Assembly: GCA_963170055.1 (NCBI GenBank)
Contig: CAUJGJ010000069.1
Span: 1,918,201-1,928,200 of the forward strand
From: Halisarca cf. caerulea
Lineage: Eukaryota; Porifera; Demospongiae; Chondrillida; Halisarcidae
Length of the DNA: 10,000 nt
Direction of reading: 5' to 3'
This document shows, in pieces, positions 1-9,359 of this stretch. The notes under the pieces are model-generated. The model was not told the DNA's origin, searched no databases, and saw only the letters and a list, made by a program, of their open reading frames with translations. Position numbers and translations under genes: made by a program. How positions within the stretch are numbered: the first letter of the stretch is position 1; the number at the start of each line of letters is the position of its first letter.

Positions 1-53
1 CTTGGAATAGTGTACATTTGATGTTGTGCACGTACATGTATCTGTGTGTATTT

Positions 54-102
<49 letters not shown>

Positions 103-329
103 TGTGTGTGTGTATTGCCTTGTTTGGTTATGTACATGTACTATTAAGCAAACTTGTTACACTAGAATTTATGTTTATGTAGTAGCTTTAAGCAAAGTTT
201 TACAGCTTTTCGCCTCTGGGACTAAATCCCCAACAATTTTTTAGACTCCAAATGTATCCAGAGCTGCCCTCCTGATCTATGGAGGGGGCAGTGCTTGTTG
301 TGACAATGGGATGTTTTATTTCACTGTAG
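1..329. other. Upstream sequence without a supported gene
   Basis: This stretch holds a TG microsatellite and then about 200 bp of ordinary sequence. It ends in a pyrimidine-rich run and TAG at 327-329 that would serve as a 3' splice site for the exon at 330. I saw no convincing exon here. It is either an intron of the RNA-binding protein gene or that gene's promoter and 5' leader. Confidence 0.5.
53..114 (+). repeat. (TG)n microsatellite
   Basis: A near-pure TG dinucleotide run with a few interruptions (TTTG, TATG). The short ORFs across it, which read as Cys-Val repeats, are low-complexity artefacts and not genes. Confidence 0.95.
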
Positions 330-2430
<2,101 letters not shown>

Positions 2431-2555
2431 CGGCCAACAGTGGACAGATTCCTCACTCACTCGAATGACCTGCATACACTCCCATGAATTTCATTTTTCT
2501 GCCATTTTTTCACTCTATCCCGTACCGCACGTTTCCCAGCTTTTGAGTGTATGTA

Positions 2556-2561
2556 CATAAA
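2556..2561 (+). terminator. Candidate poly(A) signal CATAAA for the RRM gene
   Basis: CATAAA, a weaker variant of AATAAA, lies about 125 nt after the stop codon and is followed by GT-rich sequence (CATTTGTGATAG). No AATAAA was seen closer to the stop. Confidence 0.25.
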
Positions 2562-2926
2562 GGCCATTTGTGATAGCTTGAGCAGTGAAGAATTTGACAT
2601 AATATTTTCTTGAAGGGGTGTCCATAGCTACAGGTGGATGTCATTGAAGGACAGCTATAGCTACGGCTTGCCAATCATGATGTGGTAACTGGCATGGTCC
2701 ATGTATGTATTAAGTGAAGAACCAACCCCAGGGAAGGATGCAGCCTCCTTGACCACACTCCTCATGTATATAAGTGTTGTGTCTGGAATTTTCTTGGGCG
2801 TTAGCCAAGAGGCCAACTGAGACTGCATGTAGGATTGAGGATGCATGTTGAGCTATTTGTACAGCTAAGGGGACCTTATTGCCAAGATATGTAGTTAACA
2901 TTGTGTCATTGTCATTGTCATTATTA

Positions 2927-2985
2927 CAGTAACCCCTTCGAATTCAGCCAAAAGGCTGGTATAAATGGGGGACCGAACTGAATCC
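2927..2985 (+). mobile_element. Possible Tigger/pogo-like transposon end fragment
   Basis: CAGTAACCCCTTCGAATTCAG directly follows TA at 2925-2926. GGGGGACCG comes about 30 bp later, an arrangement seen in Tc1/mariner Tigger-type ends. An internal hairpin (CAGCC AAAA GGCTG) and an ATTCAG/CTGAAT pair are also present. No transposase coding sequence accompanies it. Confidence 0.3.
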
Positions 2986-3110
2986 ATACATACATATAAC
3001 TGAAAGTTCGTTTTGTATGTGGGTAGGGCAAAAGATGATCGAATCACACATTGGGAAATGCCCCCTCCAATTCTGCAATGCAGACCTGCCAATTGCAAGT
3101 GTGCATCATG

Positions 3111-3194
3111 CATGTGTATCCTACATGCATGCATGTGTATCCTACATGCATGCATGTGTATCCTACATGCATCCATGTGTATCCTACATGCATG
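3111..3194. repeat. 21-bp tandem repeat, four copies
   Basis: Four tandem copies of CATGTGTATCCTACATGCATG with a single mismatch (third copy ends CATC), followed by a partial fifth copy (CATGTGT). Each unit contains the self-complementary CATGCATG, so the array can also fold back on itself. It lies in intergenic DNA. Confidence 0.95.
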
Positions 3195-3329
3195 CATGTG
3201 TTTGCAGCAAAGGATGTGCACATGCTTACTAGGCATATGCATTTAAATGCAAGGATAGTACCCAAAATCTGCGTGTATTTGTTATAAAATATCATGCATG
3301 CAGAGGCACTCCCTATCATATCCACATAC

Positions 3330-3400
3330 TGTGGAGTCTGGATAAGTCGAATCACTAGGGACAGAAAAATCAATTCCATTTATCAGAACTTTGTTTGTTT
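3330..3400 (+). mobile_element. Weak Tigger/pogo-like end fragment
   Basis: GGAGTCTGGATAAGTCGAAT followed by CACTAGGGAC and later CATTTATCAGAAC resembles the body of Tc1/mariner Tigger-type ends. The outermost CAGT is not intact (TACTGTGG). It could be a decayed copy related to the fragments at 1812 and 2927, or chance similarity. Confidence 0.2.
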
Positions 3401-3515
3401 ACATTAGTATTGAATGAGTAGGGTGTACTAACAAACAGACTCCCTCAACTTACCCTGAATTTCCAGCTGCGCACGCAATTCCGGATACTAACGCAGTTTA
3501 CATACCATAGACCTA

Positions 3516-3521
3516 CACGTG
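3516..3521. promoter_or_regulatory. E-box CACGTG upstream of the first desaturase
   Basis: A palindromic E-box 180 bp before the ATG at 3701. CACGTG is bound by bHLH factors such as USF, MYC and SREBP. The second desaturase has the same core at a similar distance. CACGTG also occurs inside the second desaturase's coding sequence (5827 and 6121), so the hexamer alone is weak evidence. Confidence 0.35.
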
Positions 3522-3554
3522 CATACGGACGGAGTCTTCCGAAGGTCGCCCGTG

Positions 3555-3597
3555 AGGTCACTCGCTCGCAGGGTCAATAATTATGCAGACAAGGTCA
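3555..3597 (+). promoter_or_regulatory. Cluster of three nuclear-receptor half-sites
   Basis: AGGTCA at 3555-3560, GGGTCA at 3571-3576 and AGGTCA at 3592-3597, all in the same orientation, 104-146 bp before the ATG of the first desaturase. The spacers are 10 and 15 bp, so they are not a classical DR1-DR5 pair. The last site, ACAAGGTCA, also resembles an extended monomer site. Confidence 0.4.
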
Positions 3598-3700
3598 AGC
3601 CACACACTGCCCAGTACGACAAACCTTTGAATTTCGTCTGTGGCCACTGTACAGCGTTCGTCTTTCAGCTAGCACTGAGATAATACGAGAAAAAGTGACG

Positions 3701-4870
3701 ATGGGAGTTCCGAAAAAAAACGACGGTTTGGAGCAAGTCAGTTCACGAAGGCAAAACCCAGGAAGCGTGCACTGGAAAGCAGCCCAGGACGCTCAGCTCA
3801 CTAACGGCAACGCTGTCGCCGAAACCTCCACTAGCGCCAGTACGGGTAGTGGTTTGGATTTGTCTGGAATGACTCCAGAGGTGGAGAAGAAATACAAGAA
3901 GCTGTTTGACCAGTACAGACCAAGCAACTATTTCGGATTTCAGCTCCAAGCCCCGTTGGTCTGGCGTAGCGTTTATAACTTGACTGTTATCCACATTCTG
4001 GGTATCATTGGGTGTTACCTCGCGTTTCAGGCCTCCTATAAAACGCTCCTCTTCGCATTACTCTTGCACGTACTGGGGTGTCTAGGCATCACAGCTGGCG
4101 CTCACAGATTGTGGACTCACAGGTCGTACAAGGCTCATTTCCTCCTCAGAGTGGCATTGATGATCATGGACACTCTTGCCTTTCAAAATGACATTCTGGA
4201 GTGGGTCAGAGACCACAGGACCCACCACAAATACTCGGAAACGGATGCAGACCCTCACAATGCAAAGAGAGGCTTCTTCTTTGCTCACATGGGATGGCTC
4301 ATGATGAGGAAACACCCGCAGGTTATTATCCGTGGACAAGCTATTGACATGTCTGATGTGAAGGCAGATCCAGTGGTGATATTTCAGCATAGGTTCTTCC
4401 TCCCTCTCGGCTTTCTCATTACGTTTTTCCTCCCAGCCTTTATCCCTTGGTACTGCTGGAATGAAGCTTTCTTTTCAGCTTTATGCATATGCTCAATAGC
4501 TCGATACATGTTCACGCTCAATGTGACTTGGCTTGTCAACAGCGCAGCACACATGTGGGGGAACAAGCCATATGACGTGGCAATCAATCCCTCTGAAAAC
4601 ATGTTTGTCACTATCAATGCGATGGGTGAGGGATTCCACAACTACCATCACACATTCCCGCATGATTATTCGACAAGCGAATTTGGACCCTGGTTCAACT
4701 TATCCACCTTTTTGATCGATACTATGGCTCTGCTAGGGCTTGTATGGGATAGAAAGAGAATGTCTGCAAAAACAGTTTTGGCCAGAAAGAAGAGAACTGG
4801 TGAATTGCGAGGAAAAGAAATAACGGAAGATGAAATGTTGGCATTAGAAAAAGATGAGAATGACTTTTAA
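3701..4870 (+). CDS. SCD: Acyl-CoA delta-9 (stearoyl-CoA) desaturase, tandem copy 1
   Basis: Single-exon gene of 389 aa. SCD-type enzymes sit in the ER membrane and use O2, cytochrome b5 and NAD(P)H-derived electrons to put a cis double bond at C9 of saturated acyl-CoAs. All dimetal ligands of the family are present: HRLWTH (H135, H140), HRTHH (H172, H175, H176), NSAAH (N280, H284) and HNYHH (H313, H316, H317). Four membrane segments are evident near 89-109, 113-132, 234-255 and 257-277. A low-complexity N-terminal region of about 50 residues precedes the shared block TPEVEKKYKKLFDQYRP. An acidic tail of about 25 residues follows ARKKRTG. There is no fused cytochrome b5 domain. ATG 3701 has a strong start context (A at -3, G at +4); the GTG two codons earlier is not a eukaryotic start. 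A pyrimidine run and CAG ending at 3669 could be the acceptor of a 5' UTR intron. Confidence 0.96.
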   Translation: MGVPKKNDGLEQVSSRRQNPGSVHWKAAQDAQLTNGNAVAETSTSASTGSGLDLSGMTPEVEKKYKKLFDQYRPSNYFGFQLQAPLVWRSVYNLTVIHILGIIGCYLAFQASYKTLLFALLLHVLGCLGITAGAHRLWTHRSYKAHFLLRVALMIMDTLAFQNDILEWVRDHRTHHKYSETDADPHNAKRGFFFAHMGWLMMRKHPQVIIRGQAIDMSDVKADPVVIFQHRFFLPLGFLITFFLPAFIPWYCWNEAFFSALCICSIARYMFTLNVTWLVNSAAHMWGNKPYDVAINPSENMFVTINAMGEGFHNYHHTFPHDYSTSEFGPWFNLSTFLIDTMALLGLVWDRKRMSAKTVLARKKRTGELRGKEITEDEMLALEKDENDF

Positions 4871-5393
4871 CTTACCTTCATTTCAAGTCACCTATGCATG
4901 TGGATATGTATATATTGCATGGCATGTTATAATTATCATGGTAATTTGTAAAAAACTCAATGTCAAAACTAATTACTTATATATTATTAGGGTGATATTT
5001 TGATACTTTTAATAATTAACTAATTTCATATCATTATAGTGATAAAATGAATTTTGAGCAATTTTAGAGCTCAACGTATGCACTGTCCCAATGTTAGTAT
5101 TACTGATTGGAACTAATATGTCATGAAAAATATGCAGTTCATCCTGTTTTACAAGCATTTACAATTATTTATTATTATTAGCATTTTATTATTCTTATTT
5201 ATTATATTTTACATCAGCTATATTTCATTTTAGAAGCTATCCTCATGATGGCAAGAAAATAATCACATTTTACTTCAGAGATGTAAAAGTTCATTATGGT
5301 TAAAATTCCATATATCTGAGGTGAGGAAATCGGAAAACTACTAGTTTGGCTCTAGAAGGTTGCATTGCCATATTTGAAGCTTGCTCATAGGAA
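4871..5393. other. AT-rich spacer between the desaturases
   Basis: No gene seen. The sequence is markedly AT-rich, with TTA-rich stretches at 5160-5215 (ATTATTTATTATTATTAG and similar). It must contain the 3' UTR and poly(A) site of the first desaturase and the distal promoter of the second. Confidence 0.6.
5041..5046 (+). terminator. Candidate poly(A) signal GATAAA for desaturase 1
   Basis: GATAAA lies 170 nt after the stop codon in AT-rich DNA. No AATAAA was found between the stop and this point, so this variant is only the best guess. Confidence 0.2.
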
Positions 5394-5405
5394 GATCACG
5401 TGATC
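5394..5405. promoter_or_regulatory. Palindromic E-box GATCACGTGATC, SREBP-type
   Basis: A perfect 12-bp palindrome about 152 bp before the ATG of the second desaturase. Its core ATCACGTGA equals the E-box form that SREBP-1/ADD1 is known to prefer in vitro, and vertebrate SCD genes are SREBP targets. Binding in this organism is inferred. USF- or MYC-type factors could bind it too. Confidence 0.45.
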
Positions 5406-5415
5406 CCAAGTCAGG

Positions 5416-5473
5416 TGACCTGCAGTACGCCTTCGAATGTATGACCTTCTTCCTTAGCACAAACGGGTGACCT
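5416..5473 (-). promoter_or_regulatory. Cluster of three nuclear-receptor half-sites
   Basis: TGACCT at 5416-5421, 5442-5447 and 5468-5473, which is AGGTCA on the minus strand, all in one orientation. Spacing is strikingly even: 26 bp from start to start both times, or about two and a half helical turns. The cluster sits 84-141 bp before the ATG of the second desaturase and may extend into its 5' UTR. Confidence 0.42.
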
Positions 5474-5556
5474 TTTCTCCTCCAACCGTGATCATCTCAT
5501 CCCTGGTGATACAGCCCGAGATCTGACCACGAGATCGACACGAGACAGAGTCGATC

Positions 5557-6708
5557 ATGGGCCCGAGAAAGACAGTAGAGGAATTGGGAAGACAATCACT
5601 AGCTGACGGGGGTTTAAAATCTAACGATTTCCCGTCCGCTAAAGAAGCCTCCAAAGAAGTTGCTAGCGGGGACGCTACCAGGAATAATTTGGAACTAGCT
5701 GGATTAACACCGGAGCTCGAGCGGAAATATAAGAAGCTCTTTGAAGGATACAAACCAGTGAAGTACTTTGGCTACGAGTTCCAGGCTCCCCTAGTATGGC
5801 GAAACATCATTTTAATCTCACTTATTCACGTGCTCGGTATTATCGGTTGCTACAAGACTGCTTACGCCTCCAGCGGAACGTGGTACTGGTTTGTCGCTTT
5901 GTACATGTTCGGGGGGCTAGGGGTGACGGCTGGGGCTCACAGACTGTGGACTCACAGGTCGTACAAGGCTCATTTCCTCCTCAGGATATTCCTCATGTTA
6001 ATGGACACCATTTGCTTCCAAAATGACCTAATCGAGTGGTCCAGGGACCACAGGACCCACCACAAATACTCTGAAACGGATGCAGACCCTCACAATGCAA
6101 AGAGAGGCTTCTTTTTTGCTCACGTGGGATGGCTCATGATGAAGAAACATCCTCAGGTGATCATAAAAGGCCAGGGAGTCGACATGTCTGACTTGAGAGC
6201 TGATCCGGTGGTGATGTTCCAGCATAGATTCTTTGTCCCCTTTGGACTACTCATTGCTTTCATCATTCCAACAGTTGTCCCGTGGTACTTCTGGGACGAG
6301 TCGCTCTTCACCTCTTTCTGCATGTGTACAATGACCCGATACATGTTTCATCTCAACGTGACGTGGCTAGTAAACAGTGCCGCTCATCTGTGGGGCTCCA
6401 GGCCTTACGACAAAGGAATAAATCCTGCTGAGAACCTCTTTGTAGCCTTTGCAGTCATCGGTGAAGGTTTCCATAACTACCATCATGCGTTTCCCTACGA
6501 CTACTCAACCAGTGAACTAGGACCTTGGTTCAACCTGTCGACTGTGTTTATTGACCTGATGGCCATGTTAGGGCTTGCATGGGACAGGAAGAAAGTGTCA
6601 TCAAAGGCTATTCAGGCTCGGAAGAAGCGAACAGGTGTTCTGAAGGGAGAGAACACTACAGAAGAAGAGCAGCTAGCATTGCAAAAAGAATTGCACGTTG
6701 ACTATTAA
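5557..6708 (+). CDS. SCD: Acyl-CoA delta-9 (stearoyl-CoA) desaturase, tandem copy 2
   Basis: Single-exon gene of 383 aa and paralogue of the gene ending at 4870. It has the same ER membrane fold and predicted reaction. Metal ligands are complete: H128 and H133 in HRLWTH; H165, H168 and H169 in HRTHH; N273 and H277 in NSAAH; H306, H309 and H310 in HNYHH. Membrane segments lie near 84-104, 110-126, 228-246 and 249-270. The first 45 residues differ almost completely from copy 1, but the block TPELERKYKKLFEGYKP and the acidic tail after ARKKRTG (with QLALQK against MLALEK) are shared. The first and second membrane segments differ most from copy 1 within the core, so chain-length preference could differ. 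ATG 5557 has A at -3 and G at +4. Two short stretches are nearly identical in DNA to copy 1. Confidence 0.96.
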   Translation: MGPRKTVEELGRQSLADGGLKSNDFPSAKEASKEVASGDATRNNLELAGLTPELERKYKKLFEGYKPVKYFGYEFQAPLVWRNIILISLIHVLGIIGCYKTAYASSGTWYWFVALYMFGGLGVTAGAHRLWTHRSYKAHFLLRIFLMLMDTICFQNDLIEWSRDHRTHHKYSETDADPHNAKRGFFFAHVGWLMMKKHPQVIIKGQGVDMSDLRADPVVMFQHRFFVPFGLLIAFIIPTVVPWYFWDESLFTSFCMCTMTRYMFHLNVTWLVNSAAHLWGSRPYDKGINPAENLFVAFAVIGEGFHNYHHAFPYDYSTSELGPWFNLSTVFIDLMAMLGLAWDRKKVSSKAIQARKKRTGVLKGENTTEEEQLALQKELHVDY

Positions 6709-6804
6709 TTACTTGCAAGTGTGTGATATAGACAGTTTGTATTCTTCATTTGTTGCACGTTCAGTTTGATATTTTATACTGTGTAATATTATTATATAGT
6801 AATC

Positions 6805-6810
6805 TATAAA
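6805..6810 (+). terminator. Candidate poly(A) signal TATAAA for desaturase 2
   Basis: TATAAA, a known weaker poly(A) signal variant, lies 97 nt after the stop codon and is followed by a T-rich stretch (TTATTTTCTGCAGTTG). The next gene starts only 126 nt further on, so the transcript must end nearby. Confidence 0.25.
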
Positions 6811-6863
6811 TTATTTTCTGCAGTTGATATTGCCCTATTTCCTTGGGCGGTAATTAGCAAATC

Positions 6864-6884
6864 TAAACGCTACAAGAGCGTTTA
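6864..6884. promoter_or_regulatory. Perfect hairpin in the PSMB4 promoter or leader
   Basis: TAAACGCT, the loop ACAAG, then AGCGTTTA form a perfect 8-bp inverted repeat, 52-72 bp before the PSMB4 start codon. It may be a palindromic factor site or an RNA hairpin in the 5' leader. No known motif was recognised. Confidence 0.35.
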
Positions 6885-6935
6885 TATTCCTGCTAAGCGC
6901 TCGGTAGGCTTGTACACGCTGCAAATACATCCAAA

Positions 6936-7337
6936 ATGGCTGCTGGAATGAACAGTTGGACATCGCTACCATTTGGCTCCAACACCGACGGTCCTGCTCC
7001 GTTTTGGTCCGGGGGCCCTTCACCTGGGCAATTTCATGAATTCCCAAAGAAAGGAGGTTCTTGTTCATCCATTCAGCTTCCTATCTCCAAAACTAGGTAA
7101 ATGTTCGCGATAGCGGTGCTTCACCATTTTACATTTTACCATTTATTGACATGATCTACTGTCTATGGTGTAACTTACAGGCAACCTATAGTTATGGGGA
7201 CGTCTGTGCTAGGCATACAGTTCAATGGTGGTATTGTGGTAGCCTCGGATACATTAGGTGAGTTGGAACATAGATAACCTCGTTTATCTATGGTTGAAAG
7301 GACCTTCAAAAGCATTTGCTATTGTGTGTGTGTGTGT

Positions 7338-7420
<83 letters not shown>

Positions 7421-7495
7421 TGTATGTATGTTTGTGTGTGCTCACTGCATATGTGTATATGTACATACATATCTGTGTATAAAAGCATTTGCTAT

Positions 7496-7562
<67 letters not shown>

Positions 7563-8712
7563 GCAGAAATTTACCATTATCAGCTTATTTCCTGCTACGT
7601 GTACTAGCATGTGTGTGTCAGCCTGTGTTTGGTGATCATTCTCTCTCCACTAAGTTAATTTAAACTTAAAGTACAATATGATTTCTGACCAGAAAAGATT
7701 GATTGGTAAAAGAATTAAGTTGATTTGCGACAAATCTACACCCACTTCTACTGAGTGGATTGACAGCTCTCTTGAAACTATACGTATGTACGTAGTTATA
7801 ACACCCAGGTAAACAGCTGGATACCTGGGATAGTAAGTACTCTTGTATAGTAAGTACTCCTAGCTCTCTCCCTACCTCATGTTACAGTTCTGAAAATGAC
7901 ACTGATACCGTAGTAGGCACTTTTAATAGTATGTACTTGTTTGGTCTGCCTTTGATAATACTTACTAGCGCATGCAAAGTTCTATCATATTTAACTGAAC
8001 CAACTTTTCCCCCACTTCTGTTAGTGGCAATAGGAATGAGTTTCTTAATGGTAGAAAACTAGAGTTGTGTGTTGAAAGTAACAAGTAACAAAAACTCCCG
8101 CCTTTTCAGGCTCATATGGTTCTCTTGCTCGCTTTCGAAGCGTATCTCGACTGATGAAGGTGAACAATAACACTGTTGTCGCGTGTTCGGGAGACTACGG
8201 TGACTTCCAAGAAGTGAAGGAGTCCCTAGAGAGGATGGTGTGAGTTCCTTGTACATTTGGCATCCTGTGTCACATTGTCAATGATCTCGCTGTACTGACC
8301 AGTCTTAAGGGCTGTTTTAGACAGGGTGGCTCTAGATAAGGCTGCTGTAGACAGGGTTGCTGTAGATAGGGCTGCTGTAGACAGGTGGCTGCTGTAAACA
8401 GGGCTACTGTAGATAGGGCTGCTGTAGACAGGGTTGCTGTAGATAGGGCTGCTGTAGACAGGTGGCTGCTGTAGATAGGGCTGCTATGGCCAGGGCTGCT
8501 ATGGCCAGGGTCACTTATTGTAAACAAACTTTACTCCCAACTTCAGGATTAGTGAAAAGGCACATACCGACGGTCACGATCACTCTCCTCGGGGGATCTT
8601 CTCGTATCTGACTCGACTCATGTATCACAAGAGAACCAGGATAGAGCCTTACTGGAACACATGGGCAGTGGGGGGGTTCAAGGATGGAGAGCCGTGAGTT
8701 GTTGTGTTGGCC

Positions 8713-8805
<93 letters not shown>

Positions 8806-8835
8806 GTGTGTACCTGTGTACGTGTGTGTGTGTGT

Positions 8836-8903
<68 letters not shown>

Positions 8904-9175
8904 ATGTTAGATGTGTATATGTGTTGGTGTGTGTGCATGCATGCATGTGTGCGTGCATGAGTTTCTATTTGTGCCTATTCTAGTAACAAGGCTGTTAGTC
9001 TTTTGGCGAATTCTGTCCATTTAAGTGTTCTTACTGTCCTTGGTGTTAATGTGCTCATTTGTTTCTTTTTTGTAGCTTCTTGGGTTACGTGGACATGATT
9101 GGAGTGGCATACGAATCGCCCATTGTAGCTACTGGAATTGGAAAATACTATGCATTGGTTTGTGCACATTGTGTG

Positions 9176-9242
<67 letters not shown>

Positions 9243-9247
9243 TGTGT

Positions 9248-9289
<42 letters not shown>

Positions 9290-9303
9290 TGTGTATTGTG
9301 TGT

Positions 9304-9359
<56 letters not shown>

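Larger units (their letters stand above)
2431..3500. other. Intergenic region and 3' end of the RRM gene
   Basis: No gene is supported here. It holds the presumed 3' UTR of the RRM gene, two transposon-like end fragments (from 2927 and 3330) and a 21-bp minisatellite (3111-3194). The open frames over the minisatellite give repeated Cys/Ile/His/Met peptides that follow the DNA repeat and show no sign of being genes. Confidence 0.6.

Noticed and set aside
240..320. A possible upstream coding exon after TTTTTTAG at 236-243
   Set aside because: One frame stays open, but there is no clear donor with matching phase and no recognisable protein similarity.
2895..3379. Overlapping frames with repeated HMHACRI or CMHVGYT peptides
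   Set aside because: The peptide repeats mirror the 21-bp DNA minisatellite, appear on both strands and in several frames, and lack any recognisable domain.
3420..3500. TACTAAC motifs followed by CAG (near 3426 and 3487), resembling intron branch points
   Set aside because: The distance from TACTAAC to AG is too short for a normal acceptor, and no coding exon follows. Kept only as coincidence.
3695..3700. A start two codons earlier (GTG) for desaturase 1
   Set aside because: GTG is not a normal start in nuclear genes of animals, and ATG 3701 has an excellent context.
4082..4390. Minus-strand open frames inside both desaturases that share a peptide (SLCIVRVCIRFRVFVVGPVV)
   Set aside because: The similarity between 4082-4390 and 6028-6225 is the antisense image of the conserved histidine-box DNA, not an independent gene.
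6880..6935. An Nrf1/antioxidant response element in the PSMB4 promoter
   Set aside because: No TGA(C/G)NNNGC match was found in the short upstream region. TGCTAAGCGC is only a partial resemblance.
8309..8510. A CRISPR array, suggested by the regular repeats
   Set aside because: The units are contiguous with no unique spacers, and the context is a spliced eukaryotic gene.
8270..8527. Minus-strand frame with repeated LSTAALSTA and LQQPYLQQP peptides
   Set aside because: It is the translation of the 15-bp minisatellite in PSMB4 intron 3, whose multiple-of-three unit keeps the frame open.
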